A stretch of DNA of 52,182 nucleotides, taken from positions 1 to 52,182 of IMG/VR virus record IMGVR_UViG_3300024262_004288. The stretch is one strand, 5' to 3'. Every line of letters begins with the position of its first letter. Within the stretch, counting starts at the first letter, position 1. The stretch comes from a virus. The position numbers and the translations under genes are program-made. Below are positions 42,060 through 50,200 of this stretch, in pieces. The notes below the pieces were generated by a model. It worked only from the letters and a program-made list of their open reading frames with translations. It was not told the DNA's origin and did not search any database.

Positions 42060-42789
42060 GAAGTTGACTACAGCCTATAGTAAGATTGTTGACACAATGA
42101 AGGAGATGGGCTATTCCTCTCCTAATGATGTTGCCAACTTTGAGGGAACACCCGAGCGGGCAGCAAAGGCATTGCTGCAGTTGATTCAGCCACGGAGCGT
42201 TATCCACACAGAGATTGATGGCATGCTTGCGAAGATATTTCCCGCAGGTAACATGCGAGACATGATCATCTCACAAGGCAACTTGGTATTTGGCATGTGT
42301 CCACATCATCTGCTTCCCGTCATCTATCGAGTGACAATTGCATATGTCCCCAAAGACAAGGTAATTGGTATTTCAAAACTAACTCGTATTGCAAAGTTAT
42401 TAGCTGGTCGTCCTGTACTGCAGGAACAGTTTACACATGATCTAGCTAATGTATTTTACTATGAGCCCGATCCTAATCAGCAAGTGCAGCTACAAGCTAA
42501 GATGGAAGAACTTGCTCAGAAGGTAGATGTTAATAAGGAAGAGCGGGCACAGCAGCTCGTTGATTTTAGTGCTGAACTAGTTGACCAGTTTCGAACATTT
42601 CCCTCAATGCAGACGGTAGGGTCCGCAGTATATACGGAGGCACTACACATGTGTATGGCATGTCGTGGGGCAGAGCATCCCGAAGTTAGGATTAAGACTT
42701 CCGCCGTTCGCGGAATTTTCCGCACGCAGCCAGAGACCCGGAAAGAATTCTTTGATCAGATTAATTTGACAACTAGCTTGCTTCCTTGA
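42046..42789 (+). CDS. folE: GTP cyclohydrolase I (FolE)
   Basis: A 247-residue FolE converting GTP to dihydroneopterin triphosphate, the first step of preQ0 and 7-deazaguanine synthesis. Motifs: FEGTPERAAKALL, MCPHHLLPV (zinc Cys near 85 and His), KVIGISKLTRIAKLLAGRPVLQEQFT, and EALHMCMACRGAE (second zinc Cys). Between VLQEQFTHDLANVF and FSAELVDQF lies an extra charged segment of about 40 residues not usual in bacterial FolE. ATG 42046 gives good spacing to AGGAG. Together with QueC and DpdA it defines a modification pathway. Confidence 0.92.
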   Translation: MTHHKKLTTAYSKIVDTMKEMGYSSPNDVANFEGTPERAAKALLQLIQPRSVIHTEIDGMLAKIFPAGNMRDMIISQGNLVFGMCPHHLLPVIYRVTIAYVPKDKVIGISKLTRIAKLLAGRPVLQEQFTHDLANVFYYEPDPNQQVQLQAKMEELAQKVDVNKEERAQQLVDFSAELVDQFRTFPSMQTVGSAVYTEALHMCMACRGAEHPEVRIKTSAVRGIFRTQPETRKEFFDQINLTTSLLP

Positions 42790-43445
42790 CACTACCTGCT
42801 GACCTAGAAAAGATCAATAAACTTCTATCCGCAACTAGATCATTAGTTTCATTCTCATTCCAGCTACACAATTTATTGCCGCCTTCCCATAGATTCTACC
42901 CTGCGCATGTGCAACGTGGATTTAATCGTAGGGCAACTGAGAAGGTGCAAAATCTTGCTCCCTGGCAAGTGCATTTCTATCTTAAGCGATTACGACAGTT
43001 CAAAAAGTTGTCTGCCGAGGTAGATAGCCTGGTCACAAGATATATTGCCTTGCTAGAAGAAGATTGTGCCCAGCGTCCCTATGCGGCAGCTCCCTCAGGC
43101 ATAGCACATCCCAGCCAACTAGACAATCTAATTAAGTCCTTGAACGATGTCAAGCCTGCTCACGGCATCCTAGCTAAATCGCAGCGTGCTTGGTACGTAT
43201 ACCTCGAAACACATTCCGCTGGCCTACAGCCCATTTCAATTAAAGCAATTAGGCATTCGATGAGTTTTAATCATCAACATTATCGTCTTCGATATGTCAG
43301 TTGTCCGGGCTCGAAGGTCGATTTTTGTATGGAGCATGGTCGTGTTGGTTTTCAGCCTGTCACTAAGGTGGAATTCATTAATGTAATCCGTCGGGGTGGA
43401 GGACCGCTAAAACGAATGCTACAGTTTTATATAGGAGAAACATGA
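42786..43445 (+). CDS. Hypothetical protein, 219 residues
   Basis: A basic protein starting at TTG that overlaps the folE stop (TTGA). Helical first half (FYLKRLRQFKKLSAEVDSLV), mixed second half with HYRLRYVSCPGSKVDFC. No family recognised. Coupling to folE and to the next gene (ATGA) suggests one operon. Confidence 0.5.
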   Translation: MTLPADLEKINKLLSATRSLVSFSFQLHNLLPPSHRFYPAHVQRGFNRRATEKVQNLAPWQVHFYLKRLRQFKKLSAEVDSLVTRYIALLEEDCAQRPYAAAPSGIAHPSQLDNLIKSLNDVKPAHGILAKSQRAWYVYLETHSAGLQPISIKAIRHSMSFNHQHYRLRYVSCPGSKVDFCMEHGRVGFQPVTKVEFINVIRRGGGPLKRMLQFYIGET

Positions 43446-43720
43446 TAACGATAACTCTTCGTAGATATTTTGAACACGTGGGTAGCCCTCGGGATTTGAT
43501 AATTGCGGCGGAAGAACTAGCAGCAGCTGCTGAGATGTTAGAAGATCAAGATGAAGACATGGACCTTATGTTTGTCATGGACGATCATGATCCTCGCATC
43601 GAAGAGGTTACGGATCCTCATCGGACATTGCCTGCTAATGCGATTCCTCCTCGCCAAATATTACCCGAGGATCCGCTTTGGTCCAATGTTGACTGGACTC
43701 CCATCGTACTAAAGAAGTAA
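43442..43720 (+). CDS. Hypothetical acidic protein, 92 residues
   Basis: Begins with a short strand MITITLRRYF, followed by an Ala/Glu helix and a very acidic loop (EDQDEDMDLMFVMDDHDP), and a Pro-rich tail. Overlaps both neighbours by one to four bases. Function unknown. Confidence 0.5.
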   Translation: MITITLRRYFEHVGSPRDLIIAAEELAAAAEMLEDQDEDMDLMFVMDDHDPRIEEVTDPHRTLPANAIPPRQILPEDPLWSNVDWTPIVLKK

Positions 43721-44106
43721 TGCCGAGCAGTCAAGATTTTGTTATCATCATAGCTCAGATGGTTCGTGGTAAGTCATCTGGGCCTAAAGGATTCTCACGA
43801 TACAAACCATTCAAGTATAAAAATTCATACAACAGCCATCCCATTGTTTACGCAAATGTTTTATTCGACTGCGATGGTCCCTCCGCTATTGCCCAAGCAA
43901 AGATAGCCTACAGGGAGATGCGTAGTATTTTTAGTTCCAATAGAGGACGCGATATTAAATCGTGGGGATTGGTTTTGCATGATGTTCGATACGATCACGC
44001 CGTGCCGTTATTTATGAAGCATGATAGCCTATCGGATGATGGCTATTTGTACGATGGCACCAATAGTTATAACAACTTACTTAGAAAGTGGCATATCCTG
44101 GGATGA
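43720..44106 (+). CDS. Hypothetical protein, 128 residues
   Basis: A basic, Tyr-rich protein (GFSRYKPFKYKNSYNSHP) with a possible mixed fold. No family recognised. One-base overlap upstream and 4-base overlap downstream. Confidence 0.5.
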   Translation: MPSSQDFVIIIAQMVRGKSSGPKGFSRYKPFKYKNSYNSHPIVYANVLFDCDGPSAIAQAKIAYREMRSIFSSNRGRDIKSWGLVLHDVRYDHAVPLFMKHDSLSDDGYLYDGTNSYNNLLRKWHILG

Positions 44107-44378
44107 CCGAAAAACGAAGACCGTTGACTGAAGATGAAGAAGAAGCCTTGCAGGCCTTGCGGGGCAACTTTAAAGAAGATTTACATATTGATGTTCGAGC
44201 AAAATTTGCCCGTCAGGTAGCGCAGCATGAAGCTAATTATGGCATACGCTTCCAAGATTTGGTTCCTCTGGAAATGTGGTCTTTCATGGACATTGTCATC
44301 CAATGGGAAGATGTGTATCGTGACCAGATGATTGGTGTCATTGATGCTCTGCTAGCGAATGGGGTTGAGGATAAATGA
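44103..44378 (+). CDS. Hypothetical helical acidic protein, 91 residues
   Basis: ATG 44103 overlaps the preceding stop (ATGA). Charged helices (TEDEEEALQALRGNF) and a Trp-rich amphipathic helix (LEMWSFMDIVIQWEDVYRDQ). Unrecognised. Confidence 0.5.
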   Translation: MTEKRRPLTEDEEEALQALRGNFKEDLHIDVRAKFARQVAQHEANYGIRFQDLVPLEMWSFMDIVIQWEDVYRDQMIGVIDALLANGVEDK

Positions 44379-44494
44379 CTTTCCTATGGGAACGTCTTTT
44401 TCCTGAGATTTTTCCTGTTGTCGGTCGTCTACATGCTTATGGATATTTACTGGGAACTATAATACTAGCCACCTGTTTTTGGAGAGGACGATGA
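44375..44494 (+). CDS. Short single-pass membrane peptide, 39 residues
   Basis: A 39-residue frame whose ATG overlaps the preceding stop (ATGA) and whose TGA overlaps the next ATG. It holds one hydrophobic segment (LHAYGYLLGTIILATCFW) ended by positive residues (RGR). Perfect coupling on both sides makes it likely real; small phage membrane peptides include lysis and superinfection proteins, but no function can be assigned. Confidence 0.55.
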   Translation: MTFLWERLFPEIFPVVGRLHAYGYLLGTIILATCFWRGR

Positions 44495-44967
44495 TCATCA
44501 ACCTCAATGATCGCGACGCCGTCGAATGGTTCCAGCAGCATCTATCCACGGTGAATGGGGTCGTGGGGATGACTAGCGGGGGCTGGGATCTCTTCCATTA
44601 CATGCACTTGGTTTACTTGGAACGCTGTCGCAGACGTTGCGCTCTGCTGATTGTCGGTGTTGACAGTGATGACACGTTACGGAATGGTAAGGGTGATGAT
44701 CGACCCTTCGTGCCCGAGCATATGCGCATGGCCATTGTAGATGCCCTTCGATACGTGGGCGCCGTATTCATTATGGAGGGGCTGGATGACTGGCGTCGAG
44801 CACTTGACCTGTTCCAGCCGAATAGGGTCTTCAAGAATGATGAGTTCAAGCCGGAAGATGTCATTGCGGGGAAAGCCGAAATCGTGATCATTCCTGATGT
44901 CTACGCACCACTAAATACCACAGGGATAGCAGCTGAGATCGCGAGGCGGTATGCCACCAAGGTTTAG
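44491..44967 (+). CDS. Nucleotidyltransferase-fold protein (cytidylyl/adenylyltransferase-like)
   Basis: A 158-residue protein of the HIGH nucleotidyltransferase superfamily. GGWDLFHYMHLVYLERCRR corresponds to the G-x-F-D-x-x-H-x-G-H block with His-x-x-His kept; LIVGVDSDDTLR and the KGDDRPFVPEHMRMAIVDAL block follow the RfaE/glycerol-phosphate cytidylyltransferase pattern; NTTGIAAEI is the C-terminal S/T-rich loop. Substrate unknown; NMN, sugar-phosphate or alcohol-phosphate are options. GGAGAGG precedes ATG 44491. Codon use is GC-rich, unlike the small genes around it. Confidence 0.72.
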   Translation: MIINLNDRDAVEWFQQHLSTVNGVVGMTSGGWDLFHYMHLVYLERCRRRCALLIVGVDSDDTLRNGKGDDRPFVPEHMRMAIVDALRYVGAVFIMEGLDDWRRALDLFQPNRVFKNDEFKPEDVIAGKAEIVIIPDVYAPLNTTGIAAEIARRYATKV

Positions 44968-45226
44968 CAAAGATCCTTACGGAGCAGGGTTACATATGTT
45001 GGGATCCATTGACGAAATCTTACTGATGGCCTATGATGCGGGGGTAACACCTGCGGGTGTGTTTACAGGTAGACACCCCGTCAGGTCTCGTAGCGAGGGA
45101 TTCGACGAACCTTATGCATCACTAAGCATAAAGCTGCAGCCTATTGACTTCGAGGAGGGTTTGCAACAAGCTCTGGCTTTTATTGCAGAGCATCGGGATA
45201 AGGCCATTCTTGTGGAGACTACGTAA
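44951..45226 (+). CDS. Hypothetical protein, 91 residues
   Basis: Starts 17 nt inside the nucleotidyltransferase gene. Basic loop FTGRHPVRSRSEG in the middle and an Ala-rich C-terminal helix (GLQQALAFIAEHRDKAILVE). No family recognised. Confidence 0.5.
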   Translation: MPPRFSKDPYGAGLHMLGSIDEILLMAYDAGVTPAGVFTGRHPVRSRSEGFDEPYASLSIKLQPIDFEEGLQQALAFIAEHRDKAILVETT

Positions 45227-45474
45227 TGGGCGGCTGGGAAGTATTGCGCAAGAAAGAAAATGAAAATAAAGTCCTCAAAAGAGGAGATAGAGTATCAGAC
45301 AGTAATGGACATAAGGGGGTTGTAGTAAAAATTGTAAAAGGTACTGATAATCAAAATCACGGAACAATCTACGTGTGGCAAGAAGATAGATATAGTTATG
45401 GTGCTGATAATTGTGAGCACTATGCAGAAATTAACTGGAAATCCTCGTTAAAGATATTAGATGAAGAAGCTTGA
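45226..45474 (+). CDS. Small SH3/KOW-like protein, 82 residues
   Basis: LKRGDRVSDSNGHKGVVVKIV resembles a KOW or SH3-like barrel start (G-D-x-V...G-x-x-G-x-V), followed by a Trp/Tyr-rich strand. Such small barrels often bind RNA or protein. One-base overlap with the preceding gene. The 67-nt gap after it has a small CATGG/CCATG stem and an AGGAG site for the next gene. Confidence 0.5.
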   Translation: MGGWEVLRKKENENKVLKRGDRVSDSNGHKGVVVKIVKGTDNQNHGTIYVWQEDRYSYGADNCEHYAEINWKSSLKILDEEA

Positions 45475-45541
45475 AGCAAAGCCGTGTGTAGTTACATGGT
45501 CGAGCCATGATCCAGAAAACCTGTTCTAGGAGAAGAAGACG

Positions 45542-46219
45542 ATGATCGAAGGCAAAAAGGGCGAACTGATCGAGACAACTCGTTCCGGACTCAAGGTGGG
45601 TGGAGACATCCAATTCACTCGTAAGGACTTGGCCACCGTGGCGGTCTCGCGCTACGAAACGCAATTGATGAAGCGCCGCTCCGAGCTGGAGGCGCGGGTT
45701 CACCAGACCAATAGCAAGCGGATGCGGGCCCAGCGCGAAGCGAAGGATCTGCTCAAGACGACGGCAGATTCCCTGTTGGTGGAGGAAATGAAGAAAGCCG
45801 AAGATGCCCTGAACGCCATGGGCTTCAATATCAATACGAATCGTACGCATATCGTCAAAGATGATAAGCTGCAGGTCAACTTCGTCTTGAAGTCCGACTC
45901 CGGCGAGAATCGGAGTTACAACCAATTGTCCCTCACGCGTACCTACGATCTGCCCGAGGGATTCGCCGCATTGGAGGCCAGGATTGAGGACGCCACCAAC
46001 TACCTGCGTACCTTGGGAGAGAATATCTCCACCGTGCAGCAGGGTCTGGCAAACATGGGAGCACTGGAGCGGCGCGCCACCGCGGCACTGACTGAGGCAG
46101 TGTTGAATGAGTCGGAGGAAGGCCAGCGCCTGGCCGCGAGTCTGACCTCTTTGGATGTCGATGGCATCATTCCGAGCCTTCCCGAATTGGAAGCGCCCGG
46201 AGCTGACGACAAAGGCTGA
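45542..46219 (+). CDS. GC-rich gene for a helical protein of unknown function
   Basis: A 225-residue protein with a long charged coiled-coil-like region (residues 38-90, ETQLMKRRSELEARVHQTNS), a beta segment KLQVNFVLKSDSGE, and a second helical region. AGGAG lies 11 nt upstream. The GC-rich coding contrasts with the AT-rich following gene. Reminiscent of virion scaffold or core proteins, but no family is recognised. Confidence 0.55.
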   Translation: MIEGKKGELIETTRSGLKVGGDIQFTRKDLATVAVSRYETQLMKRRSELEARVHQTNSKRMRAQREAKDLLKTTADSLLVEEMKKAEDALNAMGFNINTNRTHIVKDDKLQVNFVLKSDSGENRSYNQLSLTRTYDLPEGFAALEARIEDATNYLRTLGENISTVQQGLANMGALERRATAALTEAVLNESEEGQRLAASLTSLDVDGIIPSLPELEAPGADDKG

Positions 46220-47260
46220 GTGGCCAACGACACACTAAGACCTGACGTCGACCCCGAGGTGCAGCGTATACTGCATTCGGTCGGGGTCGACATCAGTGTC
46301 GGTTCAACTCCGGAAGAAGTCCCTTGGTTACCACCAAATCCGGAGGATACTAATGTAAAGGAATTAGAAAAGATTTATGATAGTAATTTGTCGGACTCCG
46401 CCCACGAACCTCATGTCAGAGAAATTTGGCGTATTAAACAGTCTATTGGTTATTATGACAGTACGAAAAGCGTACTAAGAATTATTACAACGGAAGATCC
46501 CTATAAGACATTATCTGACATGAATCCTTGTGATGTGGGTAGCTTTGTATTAAAGAGCTTCGCGAGCTACACCGTACTAGATACACCAATATTTCTGCAG
46601 ATCGATGCAGATACTATTGCCATGACAAAGCGTTTGGGTAAAGTGCTGTTGAATTCCAGACCTAATATTAACAAATGCATTAGATTGGGTCAGTATTCAG
46701 AAACACTATTCTTAAAAGAAGATACCGCTATTGTGATTCGGACTAAGACTAACAATAATAGTTACTTAGAAGTATCCTATGAGCCATCCGCATATAGTCG
46801 TACTGTCAAGTCTTTAGCAGAAAAAAGCAAGAAGAAGGTAGCCTCTGGTAATATTCCTATTAGCCTTCTGGTTACTTTGTGTAAAGGATTAAAGCCGTAC
46901 ATTGAGAATACCATCCCTGCAATGTTATTACAACATATTAGATTTATTGCCCCCGGTCGTGCTAGAGTTAGTAAATTCCAGTATATTATGGGAGCCACTA
47001 CATTAATCAAGAATCTAAATAGTCGGAAGTGCTTTTACCGTAACAAAGATTTTTGTGATTTAATTATTACTCTACAGCCATATATTAAAGGGCTTTTGGA
47101 TTATACGCCAGCATTAGATAAGACAGAGAGTCCTTGTTACGGCCAAAGACAAAAAGTAATGAGACCCGAAAGCTCAGTTGAGCGAGATAAAAGAATAGCG
47201 AAAGAGTTCGGTGAATGGCTCAAGACAGAAGTGCGCGCGGCTAGGCGCCAAAGGAGATAG
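46220..47260 (+). CDS. Hypothetical protein, 346 residues
   Basis: Starts at GTG directly after the previous stop. The first 80 bases are GC-rich and form a hairpin (46247-46291); after that the coding is AT-rich. The protein is basic toward the end (TEVRAARRQRR), helical, and contains a repeated pattern of strands near the middle (TAIVIRTKTNNNSYLEVSYE). No family recognised. Confidence 0.55.
   Translation: MANDTLRPDVDPEVQRILHSVGVDISVGSTPEEVPWLPPNPEDTNVKELEKIYDSNLSDSAHEPHVREIWRIKQSIGYYDSTKSVLRIITTEDPYKTLSDMNPCDVGSFVLKSFASYTVLDTPIFLQIDADTIAMTKRLGKVLLNSRPNINKCIRLGQYSETLFLKEDTAIVIRTKTNNNSYLEVSYEPSAYSRTVKSLAEKSKKKVASGNIPISLLVTLCKGLKPYIENTIPAMLLQHIRFIAPGRARVSKFQYIMGATTLIKNLNSRKCFYRNKDFCDLIITLQPYIKGLLDYTPALDKTESPCYGQRQKVMRPESSVERDKRIAKEFGEWLKTEVRAARRQRR
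46247..46291 (+). promoter_or_regulatory. Nested inverted repeat inside the start of a gene
   Basis: GTCGACCCCGA (46247-46257) and TCGGGGTCGAC (46281-46291) are perfect 11-bp arms; inside them TGCAG/CTGCA pairs around CGTATA. It is coding sequence for residues 10-24, yet its strength and its position right after a GC-rich gene match the hairpins that follow other GC-rich genes. Confidence 0.6.
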
Positions 47261-47261
47261 T

Positions 47262-49310
47262 GTGATAACATTCAGAAGTAACAAAGATATTATCGACGGT
47301 GCTGTTGAAAAATGTGTCATCGATCTTACTGCTAGTGCGCAGGTTCTGGCCTTCAGGGATAAAGAAGGTAACCTTCAAGTAGCATCCTCGAACGAAGCTT
47401 CTTGGTGGCTTGAGGAGATTCCCGATAGCAAGTCTCCCTTCATAGCAGTCGTTCCTGAAGGAGAAGCATATCACAAGGATAACCAAGAGTGGTACTACGC
47501 CACCGACGCTTTCTATCGCAAGGGATATAACCGTGGCGAAAAAGTTCCTTGGAATTATATCAAGCTAAAGGTAACAGATTTAGTTACAAAGGAATCAGCT
47601 ATAGGTGAATTGCGATTCCATTATCCCATTCCAACAGCCCTGCAAAAGGATGGTTCGGGCATTTCCGAATTCTTTGGCAAGTCACGCCCAGTAAGCGTGA
47701 ATCTTGACTCATTGGCAGTCGTACAGCATATTGACGCGCACGGCACGTACGAACTAGGCAACGATAAGCTCTGGTTGCGCTTCTTAGAGACTCACACTAT
47801 TGAACCCATTGATAAGACTGCGTTGAAGGCTGTGGAGAAACGTAAAGACATCGCAGCAATATTGGCCAAGCTCCCAGAAGAGCCAATGCTATATGCCTGC
47901 TATAATATGCTGCATTATGGAAAGTCCTCCGGAGGAGTCAGTAATAATCAATTGATCGCTGCCATGCTCAAGCAGTGTAAGAAATATGAAGATTTGGCGG
48001 CGGCATTGAATTCAGTTATGAATCAATTGAGGACGCACAAGAAGGATGATCCCTTCCGGCATAGGGGCTATCGCGAGGCAAGGACTGGGCAAGAACTCAT
48101 TCGGGAGTTGTGTGTGGGAATGCCTGGCGCACAGGAACTAGTTGTTGCGAAAGATAAGAAGAAAAATTGGGCCAAGCTGAAGAGCAATGCCGACAAGGCT
48201 TCCATGCTGGGCATCGATGAGAAGCGCCATAAGTTGACCCATGCGGCAATCTCCGCAGGCAAGCTTCCTGCTGCTCTTTTCCACGAACCAGGCAAAGAGA
48301 ATCAGCTGGTCAATATCGAATTCGATTTGTGGGAGAAGTCACTCAAGCGCAAGGGTTGGGCTGAAGTGCTCTTCGAGATTGCCGCACGCGCAGCAACGCG
48401 TGGGACATACACCCATCGCATGAGTTCATACATGGCCTTCATGTTCAAATTGGAGAATTTTCTTCAGCGTCATACTGAAGGACGCAAGCGTTGGAAGTGT
48501 ATGCCGCGCTTCGTGCAGTCCGAATCGGAATTGTCCATGACCGACACCAATGACAATGGCACGGTCAAGGAACGATCGGCATTGACTCCGCAAGCCAACC
48601 TGGAAACACGTGTGGTTACGGTGCCTTACGCCGCGTTACGAATCTACGGTTTCGGTACTTCCTACTGCTACTCCGACCGCTTCGTCTTATTCGAAGAAGG
48701 AATGAATGATCCTGGTGACTTCACCAGTAGTACCGGGGGCGTCGTCGAACACGACTTGGCCGAGAAGCTCAACGGCCGAGATGACTATGGTTTGATGTAC
48801 TACACATTGACGGGCACGGCTCGCAACCAGGGCTACCCTACATTCCTCATCATCTTCGAACGGACGAACCGACATGGTACCAGGGTGCACTTCCACAGAG
48901 TCCATCCCAATCGTTCCAAGAATGGTAATCCTACTCCCTCTTGCCGATTGATCGAAGAGTGTTATCGATTCATGGCAGGCAACGTCCGTGCCGAGAATAT
49001 TGATGCCCAGCAGGGCGACTTGATTTTCACCAAGAAGGAAAGTTTTGGTCAGAAGGTTTCTGATCCTCGACCAGTAGCTTCCTTTGAGAGCCACGCATTT
49101 ATTCCCGTAACTGGGGTCGTCACCTTGCGGGAAAGCACCAAGAAGACGAAGGGCAATCTATTGGGTTGGATTGAGTCGGCTGCTGCCTTTATGGTGGATC
49201 ATCCCGAGCATGAGCCCCTGGAAGAAATGTCCGCGGGCATCTGGGAAATTCGTCGCTGCAAATCGTTCGAGGCCAATCCCAATGCTACTTGGTCTGGGAC
49301 GATTGATTAA
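47262..49310 (+). CDS. Large hypothetical protein, 682 residues
   Basis: GTG 47262 has AAGGAG at 5 nt and follows the previous stop by one base. The protein is mixed alpha/beta. Its second half is written in GC-rich codons and holds His/Arg-rich strands (ERTNRHGTRVHFHRVHPNRS). The C-terminus has AAFMVDHPEHEPLEEMSAG followed by an IWEIRRCKSFE strand, a pattern often seen at the end of unknown phage proteins together with HxPEHxP. No catalytic motif is recognised. Second-largest gene of the window, so it may be an important virion or early protein. Confidence 0.6.
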   Translation: MITFRSNKDIIDGAVEKCVIDLTASAQVLAFRDKEGNLQVASSNEASWWLEEIPDSKSPFIAVVPEGEAYHKDNQEWYYATDAFYRKGYNRGEKVPWNYIKLKVTDLVTKESAIGELRFHYPIPTALQKDGSGISEFFGKSRPVSVNLDSLAVVQHIDAHGTYELGNDKLWLRFLETHTIEPIDKTALKAVEKRKDIAAILAKLPEEPMLYACYNMLHYGKSSGGVSNNQLIAAMLKQCKKYEDLAAALNSVMNQLRTHKKDDPFRHRGYREARTGQELIRELCVGMPGAQELVVAKDKKKNWAKLKSNADKASMLGIDEKRHKLTHAAISAGKLPAALFHEPGKENQLVNIEFDLWEKSLKRKGWAEVLFEIAARAATRGTYTHRMSSYMAFMFKLENFLQRHTEGRKRWKCMPRFVQSESELSMTDTNDNGTVKERSALTPQANLETRVVTVPYAALRIYGFGTSYCYSDRFVLFEEGMNDPGDFTSSTGGVVEHDLAEKLNGRDDYGLMYYTLTGTARNQGYPTFLIIFERTNRHGTRVHFHRVHPNRSKNGNPTPSCRLIEECYRFMAGNVRAENIDAQQGDLIFTKKESFGQKVSDPRPVASFESHAFIPVTGVVTLRESTKKTKGNLLGWIESAAAFMVDHPEHEPLEEMSAGIWEIRRCKSFEANPNATWSGTID

Positions 49311-49597
49311 TGCCTCCGGGATTCAAAGGATACACCAATAGCGAACCACAAATGTCCTCGCGAAAGGCAGAGAGGGAAATCGCTATTATTAATGAAGGAT
49401 GTATTGTTCCATCATTAGATGTTGCGGCTTTAGTTGCTGCTTGCGAATCCTATGATGAAGGACCTGGCACCGTACTTGGCTGCGGAGGACAGGGCACCGA
49501 GGAAGCCCAGAAGATGCTCTTACAGTTTCTCGGTGTAACTATTTCATGGGATACTATTAGTGTGCTGGCCGATGCCGCGGGATACTACGACAAGTAA
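49310..49597 (+). CDS. Hypothetical protein, 95 residues
   Basis: TAATG junction with the large gene upstream. Central segment AALVAACESYDEGPGTVLGCGGQGTEE is Gly-rich; the C-terminus is helical. It is the first of three small genes coupled by short overlaps or gaps. No family recognised. Confidence 0.5.
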   Translation: MPPGFKGYTNSEPQMSSRKAEREIAIINEGCIVPSLDVAALVAACESYDEGPGTVLGCGGQGTEEAQKMLLQFLGVTISWDTISVLADAAGYYDK

Positions 49598-49848
49598 TGG
49601 CAGATGATCCACAAGGTTTTCGCGTCAGGCAGGAAGCTCTGGAAGAACAACTAGACGAAGCCCGCGTCGATCTGGAAGCAGGTGAAGTCACTGTAAATAT
49701 GTTATCCCACGGAGGCGCCAATGTTATTGCACGGATTCGTGGAATAGATACCGTGCATACGGCCGTGATTGACGCCGAAGCGATGGGATTAGGGGAGTTC
49801 ACGGAAGTGGCTATCGATGGAGATGACATAGTCTTCAAAGTGAGGTAA
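49597..49848 (+). CDS. Small acidic protein, 83 residues
   Basis: One-base overlap with the previous gene. An N-terminal acidic helix (QEALEEQLDEARVDLEAGEV) leads into strands (VNMLSHGGANVIARIRGI). Unrecognised. Confidence 0.5.
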   Translation: MADDPQGFRVRQEALEEQLDEARVDLEAGEVTVNMLSHGGANVIARIRGIDTVHTAVIDAEAMGLGEFTEVAIDGDDIVFKVR

Positions 49849-49849
49849 C

Positions 49850-50104
49850 ATGCCAGACGATGGAGCAGCATTTGATAAGTTGAAGGAGTTGAAGGAACTG
49901 TTAGCTACACGCCACATTAATTCCCGTTTTCAAAATCCGGGTGAGTTAGTGGTAGATACAGGACATATTGCGACTTGGAAAGCTGATCGGGGGTTTGCGC
50001 TAACTATTCAAGATATGTTTGACTCTACTACTGAGGTTGTTGCATTCCTAGGAGACGCATGGGATGACGCCTCTGACAGGGATTGGGATGAACTAAACCC
50101 GTAA
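49850..50104 (+). CDS. Small acidic protein, 84 residues
   Basis: GAGG 4 nt before ATG. Helical start (DKLKELKELLATRHI), strands in the middle, acidic end (GDAWDDASDRDWDELNP). It ends 11 nt before the tRNA genes. Unrecognised. Confidence 0.5.
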   Translation: MPDDGAAFDKLKELKELLATRHINSRFQNPGELVVDTGHIATWKADRGFALTIQDMFDSTTEVVAFLGDAWDDASDRDWDELNP

Positions 50105-50115
50105 AGTAAAGAGAA

Positions 50116-50188
50116 GCCGGAGTAGCTCAGTTGGCAGAGCAACTGACCTGTAATCAGTAGGCCAGGGGTTCGAACCCCCTCTCCGGCC
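50116..50188 (+). tRNA. tRNA-Thr, anticodon TGT
   Basis: Complete cloverleaf: acceptor GCCGGAG/CTCCGGC, D-arm around AGCTCAGTTGGCAGAGC, anticodon stem ACTGA/TCAGT with loop CCTGTAA (anticodon TGT at 50149-50151, reads ACA), T-arm AGGGG-TTCGAAC-CCCCT. Position 33, just before the anticodon, is C where U is nearly universal. The CCA end is not encoded. Confidence 0.95.
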
Positions 50189-50200
50189 CTCTTACCAAAT

